A DNA stretch of 64,000 bases, taken from assembly GCA_009691135.1 (NCBI GenBank), contig SHVF01000003.1, positions 1 to 64,000 on the forward strand, written 5' to 3'. This document shows, one piece after another, positions 17,849-27,153 of the stretch. The notes under the pieces are model-generated. The model searched no databases, was not told where the DNA came from, and saw only the letters and a list, made by a program, of their open reading frames with translations. Source of the DNA: Candidatus Planktophila sp. (lineage in GTDB: Bacteria > Actinomycetota > Actinomycetes > Nanopelagicales > Nanopelagicaceae). Numbering within the stretch: position 1 is the stretch's first letter; each line of letters opens with the position of its first letter. A program made the translations under genes and the position numbers.

Positions 17849-18739
17849 ATGAGCGTTCCACAACGTATCGCAATTACAGGTGCATCCGGTCTAATCGGGA
17901 GCGCTCTTGTTGGGCACTTAAAATCTGAAGGTCACACTGTGCAACGTCTGGTGCGTCGCGCCACAGTTTCTCCTGATGAAATTCAATGGGATCCCAAGAC
18001 TGGTTTTGTAGATATAGAAGCCCTGCGTGGAGTTGATGCTGTAATTCATCTGGCTGGTGTTGGCGTGAGCGACAAACGCTGGTCCAAAAGGTTTAAATCT
18101 GAAATATTAAATTCCAGGCTATTCGGAACAACTGCGATTGCTAACGCGGTAGCCGAAGTAAAACCGCAAGTATTTATCTCCGCTAGCGCAATTGGTTGGT
18201 ATGGCGATTCTGGAAATCGCGCCGTTGTCGAAAGTGATTCCTCTGGCAACGACTTTCTCGCCGCGGTTTGCCGCGAATGGGAGGCGGCGGCAGATCTTGC
18301 TGGTGATGTACGTACCGTAAAACTTCGTACTGGATTGGTTCTTGACCCAACCGGCGGTGCACTCGGTCGCATGCTTCCACTTTTTAGATTTGGCCTTGGC
18401 GGGAAATTGGGTTCAGGTAAGCAATGGTGGTCTTGGATAACACTTCACGATGTTGTCCGTGCAATCATTTTCTCACTAGAGAAAAATATCTCCGGATCAA
18501 TTAATTTAACTACGCCTAATCCAGTTACTAATCAAGAATTTACCGCGGCTCTTGCGCGCGCCATGAAGCGACCCGCACTTTTCCCAGCACCCGCTTTTGC
18601 ACTAAAGATTGCGCTAGGCGGATTTTCCAGTGAGGTACTTGGATCTAAAAAAGTAATACCAACCGCGCTAACAGATGCTGGCTTCCAGTGGGAATACCCG
18701 CACATTTCAACTGCGCTAGAAGCCCTCGTCGAACAGTAA
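17849..18739 (+). CDS. TIGR01777-family epimerase-like NAD(P)-binding protein
   Basis: 296 aa extended short-chain dehydrogenase fold of the YfcH/SulA group, whose reaction is not established. The N-terminal dinucleotide motif is ITGASGLIGSALVGHL. The family stretches VDAVIHLAGVGVSDKRWSKRFK, FISASAIGWYGDSGN, LRTGLVLDPTGGALGRMLPLFRFGLGGKLGSG and WSWITLHDVV are all present, as is the C-terminal VIPTALTDAGFQWEYPH. It starts 5 bases after the E2 stop and is probably in the same transcript. Its 3' end overlaps the flavin oxidoreductase gene by 24 bases. In Actinobacteria this gene is commonly found near lipB. Confidence 0.9.
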   Translation: MSVPQRIAITGASGLIGSALVGHLKSEGHTVQRLVRRATVSPDEIQWDPKTGFVDIEALRGVDAVIHLAGVGVSDKRWSKRFKSEILNSRLFGTTAIANAVAEVKPQVFISASAIGWYGDSGNRAVVESDSSGNDFLAAVCREWEAAADLAGDVRTVKLRTGLVLDPTGGALGRMLPLFRFGLGGKLGSGKQWWSWITLHDVVRAIIFSLEKNISGSINLTTPNPVTNQEFTAALARAMKRPALFPAPAFALKIALGGFSSEVLGSKKVIPTALTDAGFQWEYPHISTALEALVEQ

Positions 18740-19882
18740 CTCCTGCGCCGCAAGACGACCCGACATCAGTGCACCGTTTTGTGAGGGCGCGGATAAATAA
18801 TCTCCAGCAAGGTAAATAATTTCATTGAATTTCAAACTCTTGGCCTTTGTTTTTCCAGGAGCAAAGAGTGGCAGCGCCGAATTAATCTCATATTTTGCGA
18901 TTAACCTCCAATTCTCGGTTGAACTCCCCCACATCAACGCCAGATGACGACGCACTTCTGATTCGGATGCATGTGTAATCGTTGTAGATGAAATCAAGTT
19001 TTGGCCCGCCGGAGCGTAATCTTTCGAAAGATTTGAGATCACCAGTGAGTTAACAACGGGTCCCCGATGATCGGCATCCAATATTAATTCAGCGCTATCA
19101 GATGGCGCGTCGATGCTCACGTGATACCAAGTTGTTGACCGAATTAGTGGAGAAACTTGATCGGCATCTAGCAATTGTGCTGCGGTAGTTAAATCAGTTG
19201 CCAGAATAATTCTCGTTGCAACTATCTCCCCTTGGTTTGTTAGTATCCGATTGCCCCGAATCTCTTCAACCTGGGTATCAAAGCGCAGATCATTAATTTT
19301 CTTTGCCAGAGTTTCTGAGAAAACACCCACTCCGTGAGCTGGTATTCCCGACTTTCCAGAGATAAAACTTCCAATTAATTCACGACCCACCACTGCACTT
19401 ACTTGTGATGGGTCGGTGAGAAATACACCTTGCAGAAATGGTTTCAATACCTTGTAATAAAGTCCCCCAGTGCCACATCGCAAGAGGTGAGTTTGGACAT
19501 CTTCATCCACTCCAGGTTTAGTGGCCAGGTATTTCAGAAAGGATGCTTTTTCTCTTAAAGTGCCAGTCTTTGATGAGAAGATTGAAAGCGGTGCTTGTCG
19601 CGGATCTCCAATTACATGCCTTTGACTGCCAATAGATATACCTACAGTTCGAGGCGCGGTCTTAAAATCTAACTCTTTCGCCAGACCCAGCCGCTTGATT
19701 TCTGGATAATTCAAATTAATTAACTGAAAGCCACGATCTAAAATAAATCCGTCAATGACATCTGTGGCGATTCGCCCGCCAGCTCGGTCGGCCCCATCAA
19801 TAAGCGTCACTGGGTGACCCGCCTCTTGCAAAGTCAGCGCGGCGTTAATACCTGCAAGACCCGCGCCAATGACTACATACAT
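18716..19882 (-). CDS. FAD-dependent amine-oxidase-type oxidoreductase
   Basis: 388 aa flavoprotein of the protoporphyrinogen oxidase/phytoene desaturase superfamily. The N-terminal Rossmann motif VIGAGLAGINAALTLQEAG is followed by the second FAD motif GADRAGGRIATD and a typical RGFQLIN segment; the C-terminal IYLAGDYLSAPSQNGALMSG binds the flavin again. Substrate unknown. It begins 14 bases after the stop of the MMPL transporter gene on the same strand and is likely cotranscribed, so a role in making or modifying an exported lipid or isoprenoid is possible but speculative. The stop lies inside the TIGR01777 gene's 3' end. Confidence 0.85.
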   Translation of the reverse strand: MYVVIGAGLAGINAALTLQEAGHPVTLIDGADRAGGRIATDVIDGFILDRGFQLINLNYPEIKRLGLAKELDFKTAPRTVGISIGSQRHVIGDPRQAPLSIFSSKTGTLREKASFLKYLATKPGVDEDVQTHLLRCGTGGLYYKVLKPFLQGVFLTDPSQVSAVVGRELIGSFISGKSGIPAHGVGVFSETLAKKINDLRFDTQVEEIRGNRILTNQGEIVATRIILATDLTTAAQLLDADQVSPLIRSTTWYHVSIDAPSDSAELILDADHRGPVVNSLVISNLSKDYAPAGQNLISSTTITHASESEVRRHLALMWGSSTENWRLIAKYEINSALPLFAPGKTKAKSLKFNEIIYLAGDYLSAPSQNGALMSGRLAAQELLFDEGF

Positions 19883-19896
19883 CTAGTGGAGTGGTC

Positions 19897-22050
19897 TTAC
19901 TTATTTTGCAATTTAGAAGGCCACCATATTTTTGGTCCAATTTCATGAACCAGAGCAGGGACCAAGATTGAGCGAACTATGATGGTATCCAAGAGCACGC
20001 CAAAGGCAACTGCGAAACCAAGCTGCGCAAGCGGAACTAGTGGAAGCAGGCCAAGAACGGCAAATGTTGCAGCAAGCACAACTCCGGCGGATGTAATAAC
20101 TGCGCCAGTGACTGTCACTCCCTTGATTACTCCAGCACGTGTACCGATTTTCGTACTTTCTTCACGTACTCGAGTCATAAGGAAGATGTTGTAATCAATT
20201 CCGAGTGCCACCAAGAATATGAAGGCAAAGAGTGGGAATGAGTTATCGCCACCTGCAAAACCAAATATGTGATTGAAGACCAAAGCACAAACTCCGAGCG
20301 TTGCAAAATAGCTTAGAACAACTGTGCCCAGAAGAACTACAGCGCTCAATATGCTTCGCAGTAGTAAGCCCAAGATCAAGGTGATTACCAATAAGATAAT
20401 GGGGATGATCGTCTTGTTGTCGCGGTTATTTGCGGTGCGAACATCAAAATAAACAGCACTCGTTCCGCCTACTAGTGCAGTTGAATCCGCGGCTTTAGCG
20501 AGTTCACGAATCTTCGGAATATCATTTCCAGCTTCGACGCTATCTGGAGCTTTGTTGAGTGTGAGATTTAGAATCGCGCGCCCATTTACGATCTTTATTT
20601 CAGGCTTTGGCTGTCCTGGAATTTCCATGCCATCTAGCATCGGAGTTAACTCTGTAACACCAGGTGCGCTCTTTATGGCAGCAGTAACTGCAGCAATCTT
20701 ATTTACATCAATCACAACCTGAGTTGGATCACCTTCACCGCCAGGAAAATGCGTTTCGAGGAGTTTCTGACCTACGACAGATTCAGGATTTCCAGTAAAT
20801 GAATCAACTGTTCCGAGTCCGTCAGCCTTAAGAGTTGTGGAAGTTGCTGCAAATGCCAGGAGAATAACGCCAGTTATTACCCATGCTTTGCGAGGATTTC
20901 GTCCAATTGAATTTGCGACCTTCGCCCAAAGCCCCGACAAAACATGATCATCTCCATCATTTTCCGGGATACGTGGCCAAAATATCCAGCGACCAAATAT
21001 CAACAGAAGCGCCGGCAAAAGGGTCAAAATAGTGATCATCGAGACAACGATTCCGATAGCCCCGATAGGTCCAAGGCTGGCGGTATTTGTTAACTGACTA
21101 AATAGCAAAATCAAAAGTGAGATAGCAACGGTAGAACCGGAAGCAAGGATTGGTTCCCAAACACCTTTATAAGCTGCGCGCATCGCCACAAATCGATTAT
21201 CTGTGAAATGTAATTCTTCGCGATAGCGGGCAATAAGAAGGAGTGCATAATCTGTTGCTGCGCCAATAACCAATACAGAGAGAATTCCCTGTGATTGGCC
21301 GTCCACATCAATGATGTCGTTTTTGGCCAATAGATAAATTATTCCACCCGCGGTTGATAGAGCAAAGAGCGAAGAGAGCAAAGGAATAATCCAAAGGACT
21401 GGAGATCGGTAAACAAAAATCAAGATAACTGCGACTACCGCAAGTGTTGTAAGTAGCAGGGTCGAGTCAAGTGAACCGAATGCTCCGAAGAGATCTCCTA
21501 ATAAGCCACCAGGTCCGGTCACATATGGCGTGAATCCATTGGCTTCGGCGATTGGTTTGATGTCTTCACGAAGTGCTTCAATCGCAGCCGGAAGTACGGG
21601 TTCATCGTTTGGTAATAATTTTGAAATGGCATTTCCGTCAAATGGAATAATTGCAAGTAAAGCTTTTCCATCTGCGGCCGGAAACACTGTAATCACTTGG
21701 CCAGGGGCTAAATAATCAGAAATCTTTGCTGTTGTATCAGCCAGTGTTAGATCGCCAACCTTGGTGACGTGATCACTAACCGCCACCACAGTTGAGGGCG
21801 TAAAACTTCCCTCAAAGAGAACTAGCGCTGGGAAGTTAAAAGAATCCTGCGAGGAGAAATCTTTGATTTGGTCAGCAGCAAGCGTCGCTTCTGCGCCTTT
21901 AGGCAGGAATGATGAGTTGTTGTTTTCTTGAACGGAAGTTAACTTCCCAAATAGCGGTCCGAAGACGCCGGTAATGATGAACCAGGCGATCACCACCAAC
22001 ATGGCAATGGCAAATGGTTTACGGTTCGTTTGGGCGCCTTGCAAAGTCAC
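19897..22050 (-). CDS. MMPL/RND-family transporter
   Basis: 717 aa inner-membrane exporter with the MmpL layout: one N-terminal helix (residues about 12-32), an extracytoplasmic domain, then a five- to six-helix block (about 195-370), a second extracytoplasmic domain and a final helix block (about 550-705). The paired motifs GAATDYALLLIARYREEL and LGIDYNIFLMTRVREES in the two halves are the conserved energy-coupling Asp-Tyr elements. Such proteins export lipids, siderophores or drugs in Actinobacteria; the substrate here is not readable. The start is a GTG preceded by AAAGG. The gene is divergent from lipB. Confidence 0.9.
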   Translation of the reverse strand: MTLQGAQTNRKPFAIAMLVVIAWFIITGVFGPLFGKLTSVQENNNSSFLPKGAEATLAADQIKDFSSQDSFNFPALVLFEGSFTPSTVVAVSDHVTKVGDLTLADTTAKISDYLAPGQVITVFPAADGKALLAIIPFDGNAISKLLPNDEPVLPAAIEALREDIKPIAEANGFTPYVTGPGGLLGDLFGAFGSLDSTLLLTTLAVVAVILIFVYRSPVLWIIPLLSSLFALSTAGGIIYLLAKNDIIDVDGQSQGILSVLVIGAATDYALLLIARYREELHFTDNRFVAMRAAYKGVWEPILASGSTVAISLLILLFSQLTNTASLGPIGAIGIVVSMITILTLLPALLLIFGRWIFWPRIPENDGDDHVLSGLWAKVANSIGRNPRKAWVITGVILLAFAATSTTLKADGLGTVDSFTGNPESVVGQKLLETHFPGGEGDPTQVVIDVNKIAAVTAAIKSAPGVTELTPMLDGMEIPGQPKPEIKIVNGRAILNLTLNKAPDSVEAGNDIPKIRELAKAADSTALVGGTSAVYFDVRTANNRDNKTIIPIILLVITLILGLLLRSILSAVVLLGTVVLSYFATLGVCALVFNHIFGFAGGDNSFPLFAFIFLVALGIDYNIFLMTRVREESTKIGTRAGVIKGVTVTGAVITSAGVVLAATFAVLGLLPLVPLAQLGFAVAFGVLLDTIIVRSILVPALVHEIGPKIWWPSKLQNK

Positions 22051-22121
22051 GATATACAGGCCTTTCGGGGCGTTTATGAGCAGAATTCGCTAGGACAACA
22101 GCCTACCTTTACGCTGTACCA

Positions 22122-22790
22122 GTGCCACTTCAAACGCCGATCACCGCTGAAAAATTCTCGGCAAATATTGCGTTAAGCCACGGTGGCCTTATGGATTACG
22201 AAGCCGCCCTTCAATTACAACGCGAATTCCATTCAGAAGTGGTGGCCGGCCAACGCCCCAATACTCTGATACTTCTAGAACACCCATCCGTTTACACGGC
22301 CGGCAAGCGGACCCAGGATTTTGAAAGGCCGACAGATGGCACCCCGGTTATTAACGTTGACCGAGGCGGGCGAATTACTTGGCATGGCCCCGGACAGTTG
22401 GTTGGATATCCGATTGTTAAATTATTGAAACCAACTGAATTAGTTGGATTTGTCCGCACCTTAGAAGGTGCGTTGATAAAAGTGTGTGCAGATTTTGGAA
22501 TCAACGCCATACGTATAGATGACCGATCTGGTGTCTGGGTAAGTGATGCAAAAGGCGATAGAAAGATTGCAGCCATTGGAATACGGGTAGCATCTGGTGT
22601 AAGCATGCATGGCTTTGCACTTAATGTCTCTCCCGATCTCTCAGCCTTCGGCCAGATTGTTCCTTGCGGCATAGATGACGCTGATGTGACTTCAATGGCT
22701 ATCGAATTAGTGCGCGATATAGCTATCTCTGAAGTAACACCCGTCATCGAGAAGTATCTAATCGAAGCCCTAGGTAAGGTAAGCGCATGA
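22122..22790 (+). CDS. lipB: Lipoyl(octanoyl) transferase
   Basis: Moves octanoate from acyl carrier protein to the lipoyl domains of E2 and GcvH. At 222 aa it is the usual length, with [19 protein letters not shown], the [18 protein letters not shown] motif, the catalytic Lys in [24 protein letters not shown] and the catalytic Cys in [14 protein letters not shown]. It starts with GTG; no clear Shine-Dalgarno is seen. Its stop overlaps the lipA ATG (ATGA), coupling the two steps. Its neighbours lpdA and E2 upstream are the users of its product. Confidence 0.96.
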   Translation: MPLQTPITAEKFSANIALSHGGLMDYEAALQLQREFHSEVVAGQRPNTLILLEHPSVYTAGKRTQDFERPTDGTPVINVDRGGRITWHGPGQLVGYPIVKLLKPTELVGFVRTLEGALIKVCADFGINAIRIDDRSGVWVSDAKGDRKIAAIGIRVASGVSMHGFALNVSPDLSAFGQIVPCGIDDADVTSMAIELVRDIAISEVTPVIEKYLIEALGKVSA

Positions 22791-23731
22791 CGATAGCCCC
22801 CGATGGCCGCAAATTACTTCGCATTGAGGCCCGCAATACTGAAACTCCGATTGAACGTAAACCAGAATGGATAAAAACCCGCGCCAATATGGGCCCTGAA
22901 TACACCAGGTTGCGCTCACTAGTTAAGAGCGAAGGTTTACATACGGTCTGCCAGGAAGCGGCCTGCCCAAACATCTTTGAATGCTGGGAAGATAAAGAAG
23001 CAACTTTCTTAATCGGCGGCGATCGCTGTACTCGCCGCTGTGATTTTTGCAATATCGATACCGGTAAGCCCTTACCTATTGATCGCGAGGAGCCGCGCAA
23101 GGTTGCGCAATCTGTAAAAGCAATGGGGCTGCATTATGCAACCATCACCGGTGTAACTAGAGATGATCTTCCAGACGAAGGCGCCTGGTTGTATGCCGAA
23201 ACAATTCGCCAAGTGCACGAATTAAATCCGGGCTGCGGCGTAGAAATGCTGGCGCCAGATTTTCATGCAAAACCTGAGTTGCTCAATCAAATTTTTGAAA
23301 CCCAACCAGAGGTGTTTGCACATAACCTTGAAACTGTGCCACGAATTTTCAAGCGGATTCGCCCAGCATTTACCTATGAAAAATCTTTACAAGTTATTGG
23401 GATGGCGCGCGATTTCGGTTTGGTTACCAAATCCAATCTGATTTTGGGACTTGGTGAAACCCGCGAAGAAGTATCGCAAGCTCTAGTTGACTTACACGCC
23501 GCAGGTTGTGACTTAATCACAATCACGCAATACCTGCGCCCGACCACTAAGCATCACCCAGTCGAGCGTTGGGTAAAACCAGAAGAGTTTGTCGAACTCA
23601 GTGATGAAGCAACTGCCGTTGGTTTCCTAGGTGTCATGAGTGGTCCGCTAGTTCGTTCTAGTTATCGCGCAGGAAGGCTCTACAAGCAAGCGCAAGCAGC
23701 GCGTGCTACGCAGGGATCAACCCGTGGCTGA
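22787..23731 (+). CDS. lipA: Lipoyl synthase, radical SAM
   Basis: Inserts two sulfurs into protein-bound octanoyl groups. The 314 aa protein has both [4Fe-4S] sites: the auxiliary cluster Cys55-x4-Cys60-x5-Cys66 ([12 protein letters not shown]) and the radical [11 protein letters not shown] (Cys81, Cys85, Cys88), plus the C-terminal VRSSYRAG serine ligand of the auxiliary cluster. It overlaps lipB by four bases, and the next acyltransferase gene starts inside its last codons. Cluster supply may come from ErpA. Confidence 0.97.
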   Translation: MTIAPDGRKLLRIEARNTETPIERKPEWIKTRANMGPEYTRLRSLVKSEGLHTVCQEAACPNIFECWEDKEATFLIGGDRCTRRCDFCNIDTGKPLPIDREEPRKVAQSVKAMGLHYATITGVTRDDLPDEGAWLYAETIRQVHELNPGCGVEMLAPDFHAKPELLNQIFETQPEVFAHNLETVPRIFKRIRPAFTYEKSLQVIGMARDFGLVTKSNLILGLGETREEVSQALVDLHAAGCDLITITQYLRPTTKHHPVERWVKPEEFVELSDEATAVGFLGVMSGPLVRSSYRAGRLYKQAQAARATQGSTRG

Positions 23732-24422
23732 AGTTGTCTATCCCCCAGTAATTGTTGTCTTAAAAACCTTTTGGAAATATCTTGGTTTGCAATTTACATT
23801 TCAAGGCGATGCCCATGTTCCACGCAAAGGTGGGGCCATCCTGGCGATGAATCACATCGGATATTTAGATTTTGCATTGATCGGTACTGCCGCACTGCCT
23901 TCAGGTCGACTCGTTCGATTCATGGCCAAGAAAGAGATTTTCGATAATAAGCTGGCGGGGCCGTTGATGCGCGGCATGCATCATATAAATGTAGATCGCA
24001 GCAGCGGTTCGGCATCATTTGTTGCAGCGTTACGTGCCCTTCGAGCTGGCGAAGTTATTGGGATTTTTCCAGAGGGAACAATTTCAAAAAGCTTTGAGAT
24101 AAAAGAGTTGAAGTCTGGTGCAGTCAGACTTGCGATGAGTTCAGGTGTTCCCGTTATTCCCACGATTGTTTGGGGCTCACAAAGAATTTGGACCAAGGGA
24201 GTAAAGCGAGATCTTCACCGCAAGAAAGTCCCAATTTTCGTAACCTTTGGCCAACCACTTATCTTTGAAAAAGGCAGTGATGTTGATGCCGGTGAGAAGT
24301 TATTGCGCGAGACACTTCTAGATCTGCTTCACGAAGTTCAAGGCCAATACCCAGATAGCCATGCTGGTCAACGCTGGGCGCCCGCTCGTCTTGGTGGTAC
24401 GGCGCCTGCTCCCCTAAACTAA
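23724..24422 (+). CDS. 1-acyl-sn-glycerol-3-phosphate acyltransferase (PlsC family)
   Basis: 232 aa membrane-associated acyltransferase of phospholipid synthesis. Motif I is NHIGYLDF (H-x4-D), motif II is [10 protein letters not shown], motif III is FPEGTIS and motif IV is [10 protein letters not shown]. The GTG at 23724, overlapping the lipA stop by 8 bases, is preferred over an upstream GTG because it keeps most of the overlap out of lipA. A second PlsC-type protein is encoded at 33462-34148, so the two may differ in acyl or acceptor preference. Confidence 0.9.
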   Translation: MAEVVYPPVIVVLKTFWKYLGLQFTFQGDAHVPRKGGAILAMNHIGYLDFALIGTAALPSGRLVRFMAKKEIFDNKLAGPLMRGMHHINVDRSSGSASFVAALRALRAGEVIGIFPEGTISKSFEIKELKSGAVRLAMSSGVPVIPTIVWGSQRIWTKGVKRDLHRKKVPIFVTFGQPLIFEKGSDVDAGEKLLRETLLDLLHEVQGQYPDSHAGQRWAPARLGGTAPAPLN

Positions 24423-24426
24423 CGAC

Positions 24427-25107
24427 ATGTTTAATAGAAATAAGGCGAAAGAGCCAAAGATTAAAAAGGTCCGCTTCCAAACTTTCCGTGATGCTTACTC
24501 TGTAACCAAATCTGTTAAACCATGGATTGGCGCCGGGATCTTTGGTGTCTTTGCAATTACATGGGCAATTGGAATCTCAATCGGTATCGCTGTTGGATCT
24601 GCAATTTATCTTGGCTTCGTCTCATTCCCAATCGCAGTCTTGGCTGCCATGTTCTTCTTTACGCGTATTGCCTCATCTGCTGCCTATGTTTCAATTGAGG
24701 GGCAGATCGGAGCCGGAGCGAGCGTTTTGATGGCTATTCGTAAAGGATGGACTACAACTCCCGCAGTTGCCGTGACTAAGAATCAAGATATGGTCCACCG
24801 AAGCATCGGTCGCGCCGGAATTGTTTTAACAGGTGAAGGCACCCAAGCGGTAAGAATTATGTTGCAGGATGAGCGAAAGAAATCTGAGCGCTTTGCACCA
24901 GGTGTACCCGTGATTGAAATTATGGTCGGAGACAACGCAGGCCAAGTTCCGATTCGTAAATTGCAAAAGCATGTCGCTAAGTTGCCAAAGAAGTTATCGG
25001 CACATCAAATGCGTGAGGTTCGGGCACGCTTTAAGGCTGTCGGCGGCATGTCTCTTCCAATTCCAAAAGGCCCAATGCCAAAGGGCGTTCGCGTTCCTAA
25101 GCGTTAA
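24427..25107 (+). CDS. DUF4191 membrane protein
   Basis: 226 aa actinobacterial family, regularly found beside lipA in Streptomyces. It has a basic start, two adjacent membrane helices (about 36-56 and 60-80) and a long cytoplasmic part with the conserved RIASSAAYVSIEGQIGAGASVL, the RKGWTTTPAVAVTKNQDMVHR region, and GVPVIEIMVGDNAGQVP, ending in a basic Pro-rich tail. Function unknown. It is 4 bases downstream of the acyltransferase gene. Its stop overlaps the convergent RDD gene by four bases. Confidence 0.87.
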   Translation: MFNRNKAKEPKIKKVRFQTFRDAYSVTKSVKPWIGAGIFGVFAITWAIGISIGIAVGSAIYLGFVSFPIAVLAAMFFFTRIASSAAYVSIEGQIGAGASVLMAIRKGWTTTPAVAVTKNQDMVHRSIGRAGIVLTGEGTQAVRIMLQDERKKSERFAPGVPVIEIMVGDNAGQVPIRKLQKHVAKLPKKLSAHQMREVRARFKAVGGMSLPIPKGPMPKGVRVPKR

Positions 25108-25454
25108 ACTTTTTTACGTAGATCAAGTAGCGCAGTTCCGCTAAGACGCTCATGTATTCCGCGGCCGTTATCGTCGTAAGTAATTGCAGTCACGACAATG
25201 ACTAACAAGGCCGTTCTAATCAGCGCCTGGATTGGCGAAGGTGGGCCAGCGTCAACAAAGCGAACTACTTTCAGCCCCACAATCCGATGACCGGCGGTTG
25301 CTCCCCCGAAACTGGTCAAAACCAGGACTTCAATAAAGAAGACCGCCAAAGTTAGGCCTGCCTCTCCAAAGAGGCCAAGGGCAATGGCATAACACATCAG
25401 CCAGTCGATAGTTAGCCCGAGCAAGCGACGCCCCAAACTGATCTCGTGTTTCAT
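25104..25454 (-). CDS. RDD family membrane protein
   Basis: 116 aa, three hydrophobic segments. The name-giving pattern is recognisable: GRRLLGLTIDWLMCYAIA near the N-terminus (Arg/Asp) and a later GHRIVGLKVVRF segment. RDD proteins have been linked to ion exchange or membrane assembly, but there is no assured role. In Streptomyces an RDD gene also lies between DUF4191 and glnA. A TAGGCT box (minus strand, 25462-25467) lies 7 nt before the ATG, so it is likely leaderless. Confidence 0.85.
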   Translation of the reverse strand: MKHEISLGRRLLGLTIDWLMCYAIALGLFGEAGLTLAVFFIEVLVLTSFGGATAGHRIVGLKVVRFVDAGPPSPIQALIRTALLVIVVTAITYDDNGRGIHERLSGTALLDLRKKV

Positions 25455-25637
25455 GCGGGCGAGCCTACTGAATCGGTCTAGGCTCTGCAGGTTTTACATG
25501 GATGTAACACACCAGTTATGCCAAAACGGCATTGAAGTCTTAGGGTTTACCTAGATCGGTCGCTCTCAAAGTTGAGGCCCGAGTAAATCTGGCAGATGTG
25601 AAAATTCCGCCTTACTCTCGAATAATTTCCAAGACAC

Positions 25638-25643
25638 GAGGAG
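25638..25643 (+). promoter_or_regulatory. glnA ribosome binding site
   Basis: GAGGAG lies 9 nt before the glnA ATG. It ends the 198-base upstream region (25455-25652), the longest untranslated leader candidate in this part of the window, which fits a highly expressed and regulated gene. The region also has a 5-bp hairpin, ATGCC/GGCAT at 25518-25532. Confidence 0.6.
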
Positions 25644-25652
25644 CTCGCTTAA

Positions 25653-27086
25653 ATGTTTAAAAACTCAGCAGAAGTTTTTGCTTACATTAAAAAAGAAGAT
25701 GTAAAACTAGTTGACGTTCGTTTTACGGATCTTCCAGGAATCCAACACCACTTCAACGTGCCAGTTGAATCATTCGATGAAGCCGTTTTCACTGATGGTT
25801 TGATGTTCGATGGTTCATCGATCCGTGGTTTCCAATCAATCCACGAGTCAGATATGAAATTGCTGCCTATTCCATCGTCAGCATTTATCGATCCATTCCG
25901 ACTAGAAAAAACTCTCGTAATTCTTTTCTCTGTTCATAACCCATCAGATAACTCCCCTTATTCACGCGATCCTCGTGGAGTTGTTGCAAAGGCTGTTGAT
26001 TATTTGAAGTCAACCGGAATTGCAGATCAAGCGTTCTTTGCACCGGAAGCCGAGTTCTATGTATTCGATGCAGTTCGCTTTAGCACCAGCATAAATGAGT
26101 CTTACCACCATATCGATTCTTACGAAGGCGCTTGGAATACTGGCGTTGTCGCAGATCCAGATGGAACACCAAACCGTGGTTACCGCACACGTATCAAGGG
26201 TGGCTATTTCCCTGTATCGCCAACAGATCAGTTTGCAGATCTGCGCGATGAAATGGTTATGGAACTTGGACGCGCTGGATTACTTGTTGAGCGTTCACAC
26301 CACGAAGTTGGTACTGCAGGCCAGATGGAAATTAACTATCGCTTTACCGACATCCTCAGCGCTGGTGATGAATTGATGAAGTTCAAATACATCGTCCGCA
26401 ACGTGGCCTGGGAAGGCGGCAAGACTGCAACGTTTATGCCAAAGCCACTCTTTGGTGATAACGGATCAGGAATGCACGTTCACCAATCACTTTGGAAAGA
26501 TGGCAAGCCACTCTTCTTCGAAGCTGGAACTTATGGCGATCTTTCGGATATGGCACGTTGGTATATCGGCGGACTCTTAAAGCACGCACCATCACTTCTT
26601 GCTTTCACTAATCCAACTGTTAACTCCTACCGTCGCTTGGTTCCAGGATATGAAGCACCAGTAAATCTCGTTTACTCAGCGCGTAACCGTTCTGCATGTA
26701 TCCGTATTCCAATTACTGGCTCATCACCAAAGGCAAAGCGCGTTGAATTCCGTTGCCCAGATCCATCATCAAACCCATACCTAGCCTTCGCCGCAATGCT
26801 TATGGCTGGCATCGATGGAATCGTAAATAAGATCGAACCACCTGCCCCAGTTGATAAGGATCTCTACGAACTAGAAGGTGCGGAAGCCGCGGCTATCCCT
26901 CAGGTTCCAGGTTCACTAGATGAGGTTCTTAACACTCTTGAAAAGGACCACGAGTTCCTAACCAAGGGTGGAGTCTTCACTACAGACCTCATAGCAACTT
27001 GGATCGAATGGAAGCGTAAGAACGAAGTTGATTATGTTCGCTTGCGTCCACATCCAGCTGAGTTTGAACTCTATTTCGATATCTAA
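25653..27086 (+). CDS. glnA: Glutamine synthetase, type I
   Basis: Assimilates ammonium by making glutamine from glutamate and ATP. At 477 aa it shows [15 protein letters not shown] at the N-terminus, [11 protein letters not shown], the metal-binding [12 protein letters not shown], the ATP-binding [33 protein letters not shown] and [10 protein letters not shown]. Tyr405 in DKDLYELEG sits at the adenylylation site, so it belongs to the GSI-beta group and is probably controlled by a GlnE enzyme encoded elsewhere. It is well isolated: a 198-base upstream region and a strong terminator downstream. Confidence 0.97.
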   Translation: MFKNSAEVFAYIKKEDVKLVDVRFTDLPGIQHHFNVPVESFDEAVFTDGLMFDGSSIRGFQSIHESDMKLLPIPSSAFIDPFRLEKTLVILFSVHNPSDNSPYSRDPRGVVAKAVDYLKSTGIADQAFFAPEAEFYVFDAVRFSTSINESYHHIDSYEGAWNTGVVADPDGTPNRGYRTRIKGGYFPVSPTDQFADLRDEMVMELGRAGLLVERSHHEVGTAGQMEINYRFTDILSAGDELMKFKYIVRNVAWEGGKTATFMPKPLFGDNGSGMHVHQSLWKDGKPLFFEAGTYGDLSDMARWYIGGLLKHAPSLLAFTNPTVNSYRRLVPGYEAPVNLVYSARNRSACIRIPITGSSPKAKRVEFRCPDPSSNPYLAFAAMLMAGIDGIVNKIEPPAPVDKDLYELEGAEAAAIPQVPGSLDEVLNTLEKDHEFLTKGGVFTTDLIATWIEWKRKNEVDYVRLRPHPAEFELYFDI

Positions 27087-27100
27087 ATCGAATTAGTAGT

Positions 27101-27135
27101 GGCCTCGCCGAATTTTCGGCGGGGCCTTTACTATT
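27101..27135 (+). terminator. Rho-independent terminator after glnA
   Basis: GGCCTCGCCGAA and TTCGGCGGGGCC (27101-27126) pair almost perfectly around a two-base loop, followed by TTTACTATTT. It is the clearest intrinsic terminator in the window and separates glnA from the NhaA-like gene 27 bases further on. Confidence 0.9.
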
Positions 27136-27153
27136 TCTTGTACTCTTACCAAC

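Noticed and set aside
25501-25532. Possible GlnR site upstream of glnA (GTAAC at 25504-25508 and neighbouring repeats)
   Set aside because: Only one half-site fits; the spacing and the GAAAC partners of a GlnR box are missing, so it was not listed as a site.
27087-27153. Missing N-terminal part of NhaA in the gap after glnA
   Set aside because: The 67-base gap contains the terminator and no frame encoding the absent helix, so there is no frameshifted 5' end.
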